Assembly (NCBI GenBank): GCA_039105265.1
Contig: JAPFFF010000004.1
Span: 1,860,001 to 1,924,000 of the forward strand
From: Tritrichomonas musculus
Taxonomy: Eukaryota > Parabasalia > Tritrichomonadida > Tritrichomonadidae
Direction of reading: 5' to 3'
Length of the DNA: 64,000 bases
Part shown: in pieces, positions 10,601 to 19,055 of the stretch
Layout of the letters: each line of letters starts with the position of its first letter
Numbering within the stretch: position 1 is the first letter of the stretch
Made by a program: the position numbers and the translations under genes
The notes under the pieces: model-generated
The model's input: only the letters and a program-made list of their open reading frames with translations
What the model was told of the DNA's origin: nothing
Databases searched by the model: none

Positions 10601-10826
10601 TGACAAAAATAAATGTATCACATTTAGTTCACATGGTGATTATATGGTTCGCGTTAATGATTCATCATGTTATTCAATCGGGGATGAGGTGTTTATCGAT
10701 AATGAAGACAATAAGCTGAAAGTTCTTTCAGGAGAGACAGCAATAACATCAAAAATAAAACGTATGACTGTTGGAATCATTACAAGTATCATTGATGAAA
10801 GAACATTAGCTGTATTCAAAGAGTAA
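7635..10826 (+). CDS. Fibre-like repeat protein of the Polinton
   Basis: The 1063-residue protein is organised as linker modules of the type YALKSDIPEPVDLTPYY separating beta-rich segments. Such modules appear near residues 72-97, 287-346, 463-515 and, shortened, near 767. Two of them contain a nearly identical DNA stretch (8532-8613 and 9063-9144). The C-terminal 140 residues form a separate domain (GSPVYMTGKVYKHVGDEWKP, then a Cys-containing strand and GDYMVRVND). Repeats like ALKSDIP are typical of trimeric phage-type tail fibres and similar adhesins, so a surface fibre or receptor-binding role is a reasonable inference. No transmembrane segment or signal peptide is visible. Confidence 0.7.
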   Translation: MFTIEQSGHITKTNTIDGLINEYIKRYVDNYVIKGDSSNGNVGIPNGNGITEEQLNEAVNGLRDYVINNYALSTDIPEPVDLTNYALKSEIPEVLKNSELQLNIKELLPDEMFQKLMAEDDKPLSAKASMCLTSIAANEGFQSALDVCAERYVPKDDLKNYITRDNLTVSTEYSIETKTYMFPNIGPVPEEYEENGMDTSHVLPFKEGTHLVGYKLDNSSNIFHFDIRFKTNELYTDDEYNVKQHEAEGFESEGEYFELVWDEVSGAIYDRYQYLPITITLAETEERLALKSDIPEPIDLTPYYTSAQADEKFVDEDELAYELDKYETKTVAEGKYAMKSEIPEIIEGQTTIQFEIVNNTIPDLDYNTYHELIEQYGLDIVSSNSFYTGHYVHVDYSYNDDDDEQPSQIMRIEGSDSSIWFLYDSHELINPGTGDTPEVLSCSITKTIEPTDRNAYSARYVSNTYALKTDIPEPVDLTPYYTSAQADEKFVDEDELAYELDKYALKTDIPTIPTDLVNESALNTALYGTELNIEYPANLYDGAYITPQLPNARVHLVFDVNWGDNQDDDIVHIDVIFKPTGSTSTYDSMDRYDSNGKRIDRIIWRYDDGQIVYVSYIAAHSSNPIAYNFIRAQIESPFIKTANVVDESPEQITIQCTQNDSGCVIPDEYIRRVLTTKNIIVKFKRNADDATYEEAEYEYSGRKSANLIYKSTSGESSELIDIRVATRIVSLRAEDDTLTNIYDATITLISNQPVNDDMITSVKYVNDNFALKSNVITEEQLIKKCAIDCGPITEGGEISIHYLKLEDKVIKLEYIVGDYALCLEIRILFYDTTGNPHNIVLVLHQRTVYFDNFKFPFYYEDTVDITSGRPLTYNFPIGGYSWTTTQELLDAKQIYSRCIMSRGYLAKYKAAIYGAQSNTTITHYSPIESSMNSVSDFVVGSPVYMTGKVYKHVGDEWKPSTADDTTDCICSVKTSGTWKEYVGICVRIDDKNKCITFSSHGDYMVRVNDSSCYSIGDEVFIDNEDNKLKVLSGETAITSKIKRMTVGIITSIIDERTLAVFKE
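8532..9144 (+). repeat. 82-bp direct repeat pair inside the fibre-like gene
   Basis: An 82-base stretch at 8532-8613 recurs at 9063-9144, in the same frame. I count six differences, all at third codon positions and all silent (TTC/TTT, GTC/GTT, GAG/GAA, TTG/TTA twice, AAG/AAA). The repeat encodes LTPYYTSAQADEKF and the acidic stretch after it. Confidence 0.9.
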
Positions 10827-10832
10827 ATCAAA

Positions 10833-11471
10833 TCAAATCAAATCATGTTGATGTTTGAATCTATTAATATATACGCTAACTTTTTGATTATTTATATCGT
10901 TCATTGAAATAAATTCATTGCCTGATTTATTTGTATTGATATGAAGAATTTTATAAATATTATCAGTAATCTTTGCATAAAAAATGTCTTCATTATTAGT
11001 ATCATCATGGTAATAATAATACGTGTTTTCTTCAAATTCTTTCCTTTCTGTCTTTGTTTCATAGAAATCAATAACAATTGCATCATCAGGTATGTCATCA
11101 ATGAATTCATATTGAATACCTTTATAATTTGATTTATTTTTATTATTCTCTGAACTTGATACAAATCGTAAATTATCAAGATGATAATCAGTTTTGATTC
11201 TATTCTTATGGTCGACTTGTGGTAGATTATTAGGGTTTTCAATAAATTGCTTTGCTACAAGAATATGTTTATAATATATTTTGTTATTTAGGTTTACACA
11301 CGGATAAACATTTTGTCTGTATTCACCTTCAGCTATTATTTTTCCTGTTTTCTTATTCTTGATGTTATAAGGGAAAGTTGTTTGAATTTCATAATCACTT
11401 TCAAAACCTTTCAAAGGTTCAAATTCAGCTTCAGCATTTTCAATTTGTGTTTGTTCAGTTGGTTGACTCAT
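10833..11471 (-). CDS. NUMOD4/HNH endonuclease (homing-type)
   Basis: The 212-residue protein opens with a NUMOD4-like segment (GFESDYEIQTTFPYNIKNKK, about 19-38) followed by an HNH_3-type nuclease core: KHILVAKQFIENP (about 69-81), QVDHKNRIKTDYHLDNLRF (about 85-103) and SSENNKNKS. The order H...DH...N...NLR matches the His-Asn-His nuclease fold common in free-standing homing endonucleases. The C-terminal 90 residues are polar and unassigned. It converges on the fibre gene, 6 bases away, and follows the polymerase gene on the same strand. It is probably a passenger gene that spreads by cutting DNA. A role in element replication is not excluded. Confidence 0.85.
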   Translation of the reverse strand: MSQPTEQTQIENAEAEFEPLKGFESDYEIQTTFPYNIKNKKTGKIIAEGEYRQNVYPCVNLNNKIYYKHILVAKQFIENPNNLPQVDHKNRIKTDYHLDNLRFVSSSENNKNKSNYKGIQYEFIDDIPDDAIVIDFYETKTERKEFEENTYYYYHDDTNNEDIFYAKITDNIYKILHINTNKSGNEFISMNDINNQKVSVYINRFKHQHDLI

Positions 11472-11525
11472 TTATAACAAAAATAAAAAATTGATTTTTT
11501 AAAATAAAATCATTAAATTAATTGT

Positions 11526-14500
11526 TTAATGATTCTCAATGAAATAATCCTTTGCAGTGAAACCATTGACATAAGGACAACAACAATGATTCGATAAAAC
11601 CAACATTTTTGAATGTGCTGCTGTTAGTGCATTTTTGATTACAGTTATTTTACTCATCAGTTGTGAATTCATTTGAAGGTTTATATTTTTGCCTTTCATT
11701 ATTGATTGCTTATCAATGACATTTTTGTAATCACTTGATTTGATGTTGTTCTTCTTCAATGAAACACCTTTGAGCTTTAATGAAATTGTTTTGTCATCTG
11801 ACCAAATCGTATAACACTTGGCACATAAAGCAACTTGATTTGCTCCGAACTTTTCTACACAGCATCCGAGAATCTTTTTCTCATCATATACATCATTGAT
11901 TGCAGGATTTGGCATAAAGCTATAAATGTGTTTATCATAAAATGATTTGTCTTTGATGACGTAATCAAACAACTGGTCAATCGGTTTATTCATATCACCA
12001 GCTATAGACATGTAAAGGCTGTCCGTATCGACTGAGTTGAAATGAATCTTATTCATGTCAATGCATTTGTAAAGAAAGTCATAAAGGAAAGTCAAATACC
12101 AGTATTTCGCATTGTCTAATGTCCAAAATGATTCCTGAAGACATGTATTACATTTGAATGAATGAGGTTGTGATTGTATCAAATAACAATCATTTGACAA
12201 TTTACATCCATTGCGATAAGTATCGGATGCAATCAATTGAAAGGCTTTATTTTTATCAACAATTCTGACTTTATTAAAGTTCTCTGAATTCATACCGTCA
12301 TATCCGTAAGATCCGTTCATACTAATCTTGTAAAACTTTTCATTACCTTTTGTCTTTCCCGACAATATATCTTGACGCTTCTTCATAAACTCACAAACAA
12401 ATTGATTGAATCCGTCATGTGCCTCATATAAACTCAAGCTCTTAATGTCATCAACAATAAGTCCGTGGTCAATTAAAAACCATAAATAATAGTTCGAGAA
12501 CGTCATAAACATGTTGCATGTATCAAGCAACATTGTCAGCTTTCTTGTTTCTTTATCTGCTGAATTCAGTTTATTGTCTTTCATGTATTTGTACATATAG
12601 CTTCCAATTGTTTGTTCATCATTCATTATATTGATATTTCTAAACACAGGAGGAAAGTTAATCAAATCATTGATTTTATTCTTTGGACATCTCAATCTGA
12701 CTTCAGCTTTGAATATAAACTCAGGGTTTGCATCAAATCGTTTCTTTGATTGAATGATATTCATTGCAGCATTGAATACCTTTTCATTCTTGTTTCCATC
12801 TTCATCATAAACATCAAAGCGTTTTATAAATGAACCAGGCATGTACATGATTCCTCCGTGATAGGGATTGAATGAATGTTTTACTGAACTGAATGAAGAG
12901 GGATACAATGAATTGAAATCAATACCAGCAACGTGTGAAACTATGTTAGTAGTGTCATAGCTGATGAATCTGTCATTAACGGCATCATATTTGAGTTTAT
13001 TGATTAATGTTTGACCTCTGATGTTCACACGATGAAGTACATTTGATAATCCTCCCGTTATGTTCTCTCTCAAATTGTAGTATTCTTTTTCATCAGTTAT
13101 GAGTGTTGGCAGATGATGGAGCTTGCAGAATTTCTTCAATTGTATTTTGGTTCTTGTTATCTTGTCATCATCACGTTGTCTCAAACGATTACATTCAGCA
13201 CAAGCCAACAAACAATTATCAATCTGATGTCCTTTGTTGTTATCTATTCGGTCAAGTGTCGGTTTGTTGGTATGAGTAAAGTGTTCACCACACAAATGGC
13301 ATTTGCCAGTTTCATTTGATTCATACAATTTCATGAAAGCATCAAAATCCTTTTCACCAACACATTTTGATATATCGCGTTGATTTTGATTGGATTGGTT
13401 ATGTTTCATGTCTTGTTTTCGATAGTTATCACATTTATTAATCCACCATTTCATTGTTGGTTTAAATGTATTTGATTTATTGATGATTTCATAGTCGTTC
13501 TTCGGATTGAAATCTTTATAAGCAAGAGCATATTTGATACATGATGCGTTCTTTGACAATGAAAGATTGCTAATCAAATCATCTTTATATTCAGCATTCA
13601 TTTGAATAAGGTTGTCAATCGGTTTAATCATCATTTCAACATCATTGTCATTGTATGATAACAAGTAATCCCAACGTGTTGCAAACCTCTTTGAATCAAT
13701 CAAATACTCTTCATAATCAGCTTTTGTTAATGGATTCTTTTGATTGAGATAACTGTAGAAGTCTTCATATTTGAACGGTTCACTCTTTGACAACACTTCA
13801 TTATAATTTTCATTGTTGATTGCTTCATAAGGAAAGACACCTTTCGAACTGTTAGATATACCACCAAAATCAATTCCAAACTGTTTGAGTGTTCCTCCAG
13901 CAACAAATGCTTGTGCGTCAATGAATCGTAATCGAATAGGATACTTTGATGATTTCAATATGAATTGTTTCAATGATGTAGCTGTTCCAATCATTCCGCT
14001 ATCGATAGACCAATGATTTTTAATCAATTGCTCTTTAAATAAGTTTGAATCAAATCGTGATGAGTTAAAACCGAACACTGTTATTGTTTTCAATGATGTA
14101 TCTATTTTATTGAGTTCTTCTTCCGATTTATCTTTAATGAATGATTTCAAATGATTCAATTTATCAACATACACATCACAGCCAACAACAAATAACCATT
14201 CAATCCATTTGGCAATGAATTCATTTGTTCGTATATCAAAGTTCTTTGTTATCAATCCTTTATCAAGCTTCACACATGATGAAACACTCAAAGGAATCAA
14301 TCGAGAATTGATAACTGATTTATCACTGACTTTCTTTTCAATCTTTTGCTCCATTGTTTCAAAATCATAAGTGATATAATGAATTGTTGGCTTCCATTCA
14401 AGTTCATATGAAAGACAATACAAATAAACAGGATTGTTTAAGATGTGCGGGCAGTACGGTAAAGCTTCTCGTGAAGGTATGAAATCCTTTTTGAATTTGC

Positions 14501-16097
14501 CTCCTAGCTTCTCACATTTATCTACATGTCTGTTGAATCTATCCATATGTTCATGACCTTTGTGAATGTATGAACCACAATGAGGACAAATATGAATATT
14601 TGTTAATGCTTCAGCATTGATGATGTACATTATGTGAATTATCTTATCCTTTGAATACAAGAGAGCTGAAAACGTTTTGTTTGATTCGTCTGTGTTATGC
14701 CATTGGTCTTGTAAATCGAAAAAGCCTTTTTTATCTGTTTCAGTTTGGTTGTATTCATAAATGTTGACATTGATGTTATGATTCTTCGCTGATTCTTTCA
14801 TTTCTTCAATTGTGATTCCTTTGAAGGTGTTGATTAATTGTTTTGCTGCTTTTGAAGGCTTCTTTGTATAACTCAAACCGTGTTCATCACATAATATTTT
14901 CTTTGCTGCTGCTGTTCTGTCAGAGATTTTAAATGTTCGTGTTTCAATAAGTTGCTTATTCAAACAACAAGCAAGGAAACGATACCAACACAAACAATCA
15001 TCAACGTTATCAATAATGATATATTTATTTTTGCCAAACAATTCTGAAACTTCATCAATCTTTCCTGTTATCTTAACAACTCGTGAGATTGTAAACGAAA
15101 CAGACCAAACGATACATAATTTGATGTTTGAAGTAGTGGTTTCATATTCATGTATTTTTGATTCAACATACAGTTTAACTTTGTCAATATCTTTATTCTC
15201 TCTGACAATTATTGGTACTGATGCTTTATAGTTCTTCCATTTGATATCACTTGCTTCATATGTATATCTTTCACTTTCATTCTTTGGTGGTATCTCAAAT
15301 ATACCAGTCAATTGAAAATATATTTTGAACGGTTTCACTTCTTGTTTAAATACTGTTTCAGTCAAATATTCATTGATGTCTTCAATTGATGAAACTCCGT
15401 TCTTGTAATATATTTTTATCGGTTCTTTACTGTCTTCATCTAATCGTTCAACCTTTTCATTATCATTTGGGAATTGGTCAATGAAATGACTGCATGCTTC
15501 GACGGCTTCATCAAAGTTTTCAGGTTCATTGATTATGAAATATGAATCATGTTTTGAATGAACACCTTTATAACCGAACTTTTTGATGTATTCAATTAAT
15601 TCAGCATTTTCATTGTTGAATCGAATGTCTTCATATCGTTGAGGTTGTTTGTTTGTCTTTGGTGGTAATGGTCTCAATAATATATTTTCAGATTTAATTA
15701 ATTGAAGGGCTTTGTTGAGTGCATCATGAGCAATTTTAATGTTGGACTCGATTTGTTGTTGTTTTAGTTTTTGTTCATCATCTTGTTCTTCTTCTTCTTC
15801 AAATTGTTCCTCTTCTTTCTCTTCTTCTTCTTGTTCTTCTGCTTGTTCTTCTGCTTCTTTCTTCATTCTATTGACGAAATGTAATATTGATATGTCATCT
15901 ATTCTATTACCTTCATGTTCTCTAAAACCGTATGAATTCAGATAGTTTTCTAAGATTGATTTGAAATGTTTAACATCATAATCACTAGGTTTAGATGTTG
16001 ACAAGTGAGGTTTTAATTGAAGTTCATTATTGATATACCTGATTTGTTCAATAACAAATGATTTGGTATCTTTTAGATAGTAATAACGCGAACTCAT
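11526..16097 (-). CDS. Protein-primed family B DNA polymerase with HNH insert
   Basis: The 1523-residue polymerase shows exonuclease motifs YDFETME (about 577), GFNSSRFDSNLF and YNDNDVEMM (about 819), and polymerase motifs DFNSLYPSSF (motif A, about 1061), KISMNGSYGYDG (motif B, about 1255) and VDTDSLYMSI (motif C, about 1352). Between the exonuclease and motif A sits a zinc-type HNH module, CHLCGEHF...LDRIDNNKG...CAECNRLR (about 925-985). The N-terminus carries a Glu-rich run (about 85-110), a region with DDCLCWYRFLACCL (about 372-385) and a CPHCG...H...C zinc-finger-like site (about 510-535). Such polymerases copy the element from a terminal protein primer. It is the longest gene of the element and the clearest marker of the family. 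Confidence 0.95.
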   Translation of the reverse strand: MSSRYYYLKDTKSFVIEQIRYINNELQLKPHLSTSKPSDYDVKHFKSILENYLNSYGFREHEGNRIDDISILHFVNRMKKEAEEQAEEQEEEEKEEEQFEEEEEQDDEQKLKQQQIESNIKIAHDALNKALQLIKSENILLRPLPPKTNKQPQRYEDIRFNNENAELIEYIKKFGYKGVHSKHDSYFIINEPENFDEAVEACSHFIDQFPNDNEKVERLDEDSKEPIKIYYKNGVSSIEDINEYLTETVFKQEVKPFKIYFQLTGIFEIPPKNESERYTYEASDIKWKNYKASVPIIVRENKDIDKVKLYVESKIHEYETTTSNIKLCIVWSVSFTISRVVKITGKIDEVSELFGKNKYIIIDNVDDCLCWYRFLACCLNKQLIETRTFKISDRTAAAKKILCDEHGLSYTKKPSKAAKQLINTFKGITIEEMKESAKNHNINVNIYEYNQTETDKKGFFDLQDQWHNTDESNKTFSALLYSKDKIIHIMYIINAEALTNIHICPHCGSYIHKGHEHMDRFNRHVDKCEKLGGKFKKDFIPSREALPYCPHILNNPVYLYCLSYELEWKPTIHYITYDFETMEQKIEKKVSDKSVINSRLIPLSVSSCVKLDKGLITKNFDIRTNEFIAKWIEWLFVVGCDVYVDKLNHLKSFIKDKSEEELNKIDTSLKTITVFGFNSSRFDSNLFKEQLIKNHWSIDSGMIGTATSLKQFILKSSKYPIRLRFIDAQAFVAGGTLKQFGIDFGGISNSSKGVFPYEAINNENYNEVLSKSEPFKYEDFYSYLNQKNPLTKADYEEYLIDSKRFATRWDYLLSYNDNDVEMMIKPIDNLIQMNAEYKDDLISNLSLSKNASCIKYALAYKDFNPKNDYEIINKSNTFKPTMKWWINKCDNYRKQDMKHNQSNQNQRDISKCVGEKDFDAFMKLYESNETGKCHLCGEHFTHTNKPTLDRIDNNKGHQIDNCLLACAECNRLRQRDDDKITRTKIQLKKFCKLHHLPTLITDEKEYYNLRENITGGLSNVLHRVNIRGQTLINKLKYDAVNDRFISYDTTNIVSHVAGIDFNSLYPSSFSSVKHSFNPYHGGIMYMPGSFIKRFDVYDEDGNKNEKVFNAAMNIIQSKKRFDANPEFIFKAEVRLRCPKNKINDLINFPPVFRNINIMNDEQTIGSYMYKYMKDNKLNSADKETRKLTMLLDTCNMFMTFSNYYLWFLIDHGLIVDDIKSLSLYEAHDGFNQFVCEFMKKRQDILSGKTKGNEKFYKISMNGSYGYDGMNSENFNKVRIVDKNKAFQLIASDTYRNGCKLSNDCYLIQSQPHSFKCNTCLQESFWTLDNAKYWYLTFLYDFLYKCIDMNKIHFNSVDTDSLYMSIAGDMNKPIDQLFDYVIKDKSFYDKHIYSFMPNPAINDVYDEKKILGCCVEKFGANQVALCAKCYTIWSDDKTISLKLKGVSLKKNNIKSSDYKNVIDKQSIMKGKNINLQMNSQLMSKITVIKNALTAAHSKMLVLSNHCCCPYVNGFTAKDYFIENH

Positions 16098-16189
16098 TTA
16101 TGATATTATTAAAAAATCAAATTATTTGAAATTTGAAAAAATGTTAAATCAAAAAATAAAAAATATTTCGAGTTTTTTATTTCATTGAA

Positions 16190-16540
16190 ATGTCTGAGTT
16201 AAGAGAAATAATAAAACACATTGAAGAAATACATAAATTACTTTTGATATTAGAATCAAAACAAGAAGTAAGTGAAGAAGAAGAAACAAATGAAGAAGCA
16301 AATACAGAAGCAAACCATAAAAGAACGCGTTCAATATTCAATTCATCAAAGTTCTTGAACAAGGATGAACGTGAAAAAGTTATACAATTTTTGGATGATA
16401 AAGTAATGAATGATATAAATAAGTTGCCAGGACATAAAAGGTGTTCATATACACAAAACTTATTGAAGGAAAAATTGAAGTTAAATGTATCATCATATAT
16501 GATTAATAGATTATTGGCATTTAAGAACAACAAAGAATAA
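16190..16540 (+). CDS. Small Polinton protein, possible DNA-binding (116 aa)
   Basis: The 116-residue protein has an N-terminal coiled-coil-like helix (residues 1-25), a Glu-rich hinge (SEEEETNEEANTEAN, about 29-43), and a basic helical C-terminal part (HKRCSYTQNLLKEKLKLNVS, about 84-103) that could be a helix-turn-helix. It is divergent from the polymerase gene. No family is recognised; a regulatory or DNA-binding role is only a guess. Confidence 0.55.
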   Translation: MSELREIIKHIEEIHKLLLILESKQEVSEEEETNEEANTEANHKRTRSIFNSSKFLNKDEREKVIQFLDDKVMNDINKLPGHKRCSYTQNLLKEKLKLNVSSYMINRLLAFKNNKE

Positions 16541-16578
16541 AAATATCATTTAATTAATTTGTTTATTTTTGGTTTAAA

Positions 16579-16824
16579 ATGAATAGTGCAATTAAAGGTT
16601 TGAGTTGTGATACATCAGCTTTACACGCTCAGTTTCGAATAGTTAAAGACAAGATATTCAATGAATGTATGAATTCTGAAGATGATGCATTAAACGGAAA
16701 GTTTGATAAGATGATTCACACATTGTCAATATATAAACAACTATTTAATGATATTGAATCGATTAAAATACAATTAAGAGCTATTGATGAACGTATCAAA
16801 TCAGCTGAACAAATGACTTTGTAA
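16579..16824 (+). CDS. Small helical Polinton protein (81 aa)
   Basis: The 81-residue protein is mostly helical and charged, without motifs I recognise. It lies 38 bases after the 116-residue gene and 63 bases before the next on the same strand, in what looks like one block of small genes leading to the ATPase. Its first residues are MNSAIKGLSCDTSALHAQ. Confidence 0.5.
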   Translation: MNSAIKGLSCDTSALHAQFRIVKDKIFNECMNSEDDALNGKFDKMIHTLSIYKQLFNDIESIKIQLRAIDERIKSAEQMTL

Positions 16825-16887
16825 TTGATTCAATGAATGACTCATCATTGATTGGTTTTATTTTTACCTAAAACGAATAACTTTAAA

Positions 16888-17457
16888 ATGAATAAAGCTC
16901 GAATATTATCGTCAGAAAATGATGCATCAGTTAAGCAGGAACAATCAACCAGTATTAATATAAACATCAAACCAAAGCAACCACAATCAGTTGAATATCC
17001 ATCAGTTCAACCATTACCACAATCATCTCAAGCCACAAATTTTACTTTACCTCAGATGAGTGGAGTATATCAATCACCGCAACCAACAAACAACGTTTCC
17101 CTAGAAAGAGGTATCAGTGATATTGGAGCTGATATAACAGAACTTGAAACCAAAAACAAATTCCTTGAGTTGTTGTTATCAATCTATGAAACAAATCCGA
17201 TAAAAGTCAATGATTTATTGATTTGTCATTCAAATACATTAATGGAACTCATCAAATTACTAACACAAGCTGATAAAGTTGAATTGATTGTCAATGATGA
17301 TTGTGCGTGTAATGGTTGCGTTTCTCGTTCCAAATATCTTTTAATTGATAGGATATTGGTGTACAAAAATAATGAATCAAATGACTTGAAATACAAATAT
17401 AATAGCATTTATACCGAACTCATTAGACACAACATTTCATTAAAAACATGTATTTAA
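16888..17457 (+). CDS. Polinton protein of unknown function (189 aa)
   Basis: The ATG at 16888 (MNKARILSSEN) is taken as the start; the frame is open upstream to 16852 but begins there with TTG. The first 85 residues are Gln/Pro/Ser-rich and probably disordered. The second half is helical and contains a Cys cluster, DDCACNGCVSRSK (about 141-153), which might bind metal. No family is recognised. Confidence 0.55.
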   Translation: MNKARILSSENDASVKQEQSTSININIKPKQPQSVEYPSVQPLPQSSQATNFTLPQMSGVYQSPQPTNNVSLERGISDIGADITELETKNKFLELLLSIYETNPIKVNDLLICHSNTLMELIKLLTQADKVELIVNDDCACNGCVSRSKYLLIDRILVYKNNESNDLKYKYNSIYTELIRHNISLKTCI

Positions 17458-17467
17458 AAACTAATAA

Positions 17468-17599
17468 ATGATATATGAAATATTAGTTGTTTCATTATTA
17501 ACAGGTTTATTTTTAGTGAAGATTGTTGAAGTATCTTTAATGATGCCTGACAAAGAACCAGAACTCAGTGAAGAGATAAGAACAAAAATGTATTCATGA
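17468..17599 (+). CDS. Tiny Polinton membrane peptide (43 aa), candidate
   Basis: A 43-codon frame fills the gap between the 189-residue gene and the ATPase. It begins MIYEILVVSLLTGLFLVKIV, a single hydrophobic helix long enough to cross a membrane, and continues with a short acidic tail (DKEPELSEEIRTK). The fit to the gap and the hydrophobic pattern are the only evidence, so it may be fortuitous. Confidence 0.4.
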   Translation: MIYEILVVSLLTGLFLVKIVEVSLMMPDKEPELSEEIRTKMYS

Positions 17600-17623
17600 A
17601 GAGCTTTAACGAAAACTAAAGAA

Positions 17624-18538
17624 ATGAAACGTTTCATGAAACCCACTCAGTTTAATTATAATGAGATTTTATTCTCTAGTGGTTCTGATTATGATGATGA
17701 CCAAATGAGTTTTGCATTTGAATATGAATCATTCAAGCCAACAGTTAATGAAACAACATTTAATATTGATGACGAGATGAATAAAGCATATCAACGCAAT
17801 GAATCAAAAATAAAGAATGAATCAATCAGACCAATCGCAAACGGTATTTATTCATATTACAATTCATTGAACATACTCGTTGGTCAGCAAGGTAAAGGAA
17901 AGAGTCATATAATGCTACGAGATGTTATTCAAATGTCTCGAATGAAGAACGCTGGCTTTCATTTAATTGTTTATGTATCACGAAACGGAACAATTAACGA
18001 TGCTACATTCGAAAGTCAACGCGAATTGATACAGCTACCAATAAAAACTGTTGAGGACAACAATGCTGAAGAATATCTTAAACAGCTTGATTTATATAAA
18101 GAATTGTATAACAAATATTCATCAACACCAAAAATAGTAATCGATGAAAAGAAGTTAAACGATATGTTTGAGTTTCTTCATATCAATAAACTAGGTCAAC
18201 CAAATAAACCACTAAATACTATCATTCTTTGTGAAGACTTCTTGAAATCGAAACTAATTAAATCATCCTATTTTATCAATACCATCAGTCAGCTTCGACA
18301 TAAGAATCTAATCATATTCGTTAACATCCAGTTCTTCAAAGCTTTAACAACAGAATGGAAAAATAATGCAACATCATTCTTCATCTTTAGTGGTTATTCA
18401 CGACAGAAACTCGGCTACATATATCAACAAGTTCCATTTCCAATAGATTTCGAAGAGCTATGGAATCGATACAGAACAATGAAAGCACATCAATTCGTTT
18501 TAATCAATGTTCGAACTAATAACCTTTCATTCATCTAA
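17624..18538 (+). CDS. Polinton packaging ATPase (FtsK/HerA-like)
   Basis: The 304-residue protein contains a Walker A loop, ILVGQQGKGKSHIML (about 82-96), and a Walker B strand with acidic end, NTIILCEDF (about 205-213), followed by a polar strand IIFVNIQFF (about 240-248). This layout matches the A32/FtsK-HerA packaging ATPases of Polintons and related viruses, which pump DNA into capsids. It overlaps the next gene, on the other strand, by 12 bases. Confidence 0.87.
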   Translation: MKRFMKPTQFNYNEILFSSGSDYDDDQMSFAFEYESFKPTVNETTFNIDDEMNKAYQRNESKIKNESIRPIANGIYSYYNSLNILVGQQGKGKSHIMLRDVIQMSRMKNAGFHLIVYVSRNGTINDATFESQRELIQLPIKTVEDNNAEEYLKQLDLYKELYNKYSSTPKIVIDEKKLNDMFEFLHINKLGQPNKPLNTIILCEDFLKSKLIKSSYFINTISQLRHKNLIIFVNIQFFKALTTEWKNNATSFFIFSGYSRQKLGYIYQQVPFPIDFEELWNRYRTMKAHQFVLINVRTNNLSFI

Positions 18539-18985
18539 TACAATTTGTTGTTGAACACCAACAAACAGTTGTGGTGTATTGATATTATATTTTTGTCTCA
18601 TTTGTTCAATGAGTTCTTTTGTTTTCTTATCATTAACTTTCCTGATACTGTAATTATAATACTTGTATTCTTTAAATGATTGCTCTTCATTTGAACCTTC
18701 AACGAAGAACTCAATAGATGTTGTTGATATTCTTCTTCTAACATTTGATGTTAATGTTATATATTCGAGCCCGAGTTCAACAATCTTATCATAATATAAT
18801 CGTTTGAATTCATTATCTTTGTTCTTCAATGATATGTATATCACTTTAGATTTATATGCAGCCTTTCCACAAGGTATTGGATATCTATCACACAGAATTG
18901 AGAAATCACATTGTTTGAACTTCTCTGATTCATCCAACATATCAATAAGTGAATTGATGTAATCATAAACTTTTGGTGTTGACAT
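18527..18985 (-). CDS. Polinton protein of unknown function (152 aa)
   Basis: The 152-residue protein is an alpha/beta type with several Cys in the N-terminal third (QCDFSILCDRYPIPCGKAA, about 25-43). It is transcribed towards the ATPase gene and overlaps its end. I looked for the His-Asp-Cys order of the adenovirus-type protease and did not find it. No other family is recognised. Confidence 0.6.
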   Translation of the reverse strand: MSTPKVYDYINSLIDMLDESEKFKQCDFSILCDRYPIPCGKAAYKSKVIYISLKNKDNEFKRLYYDKIVELGLEYITLTSNVRRRISTTSIEFFVEGSNEEQSFKEYKYYNYSIRKVNDKKTKELIEQMRQKYNINTPQLFVGVQQQIVLDE

Positions 18986-19055
18986 ATCTTTAGAGTGAAA
19001 TTAAAAAACAAAAAACAAAAATAAAAACGTCATTGAAGACACTTCAGATATCTTT

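Noticed and set aside
18527-18985. Possible adenovirus-type maturation protease of the Polinton
   Set aside because: The His, acidic and Cys order of that family is not visible; only a cluster of Cys near the N-terminus. Left as unknown.
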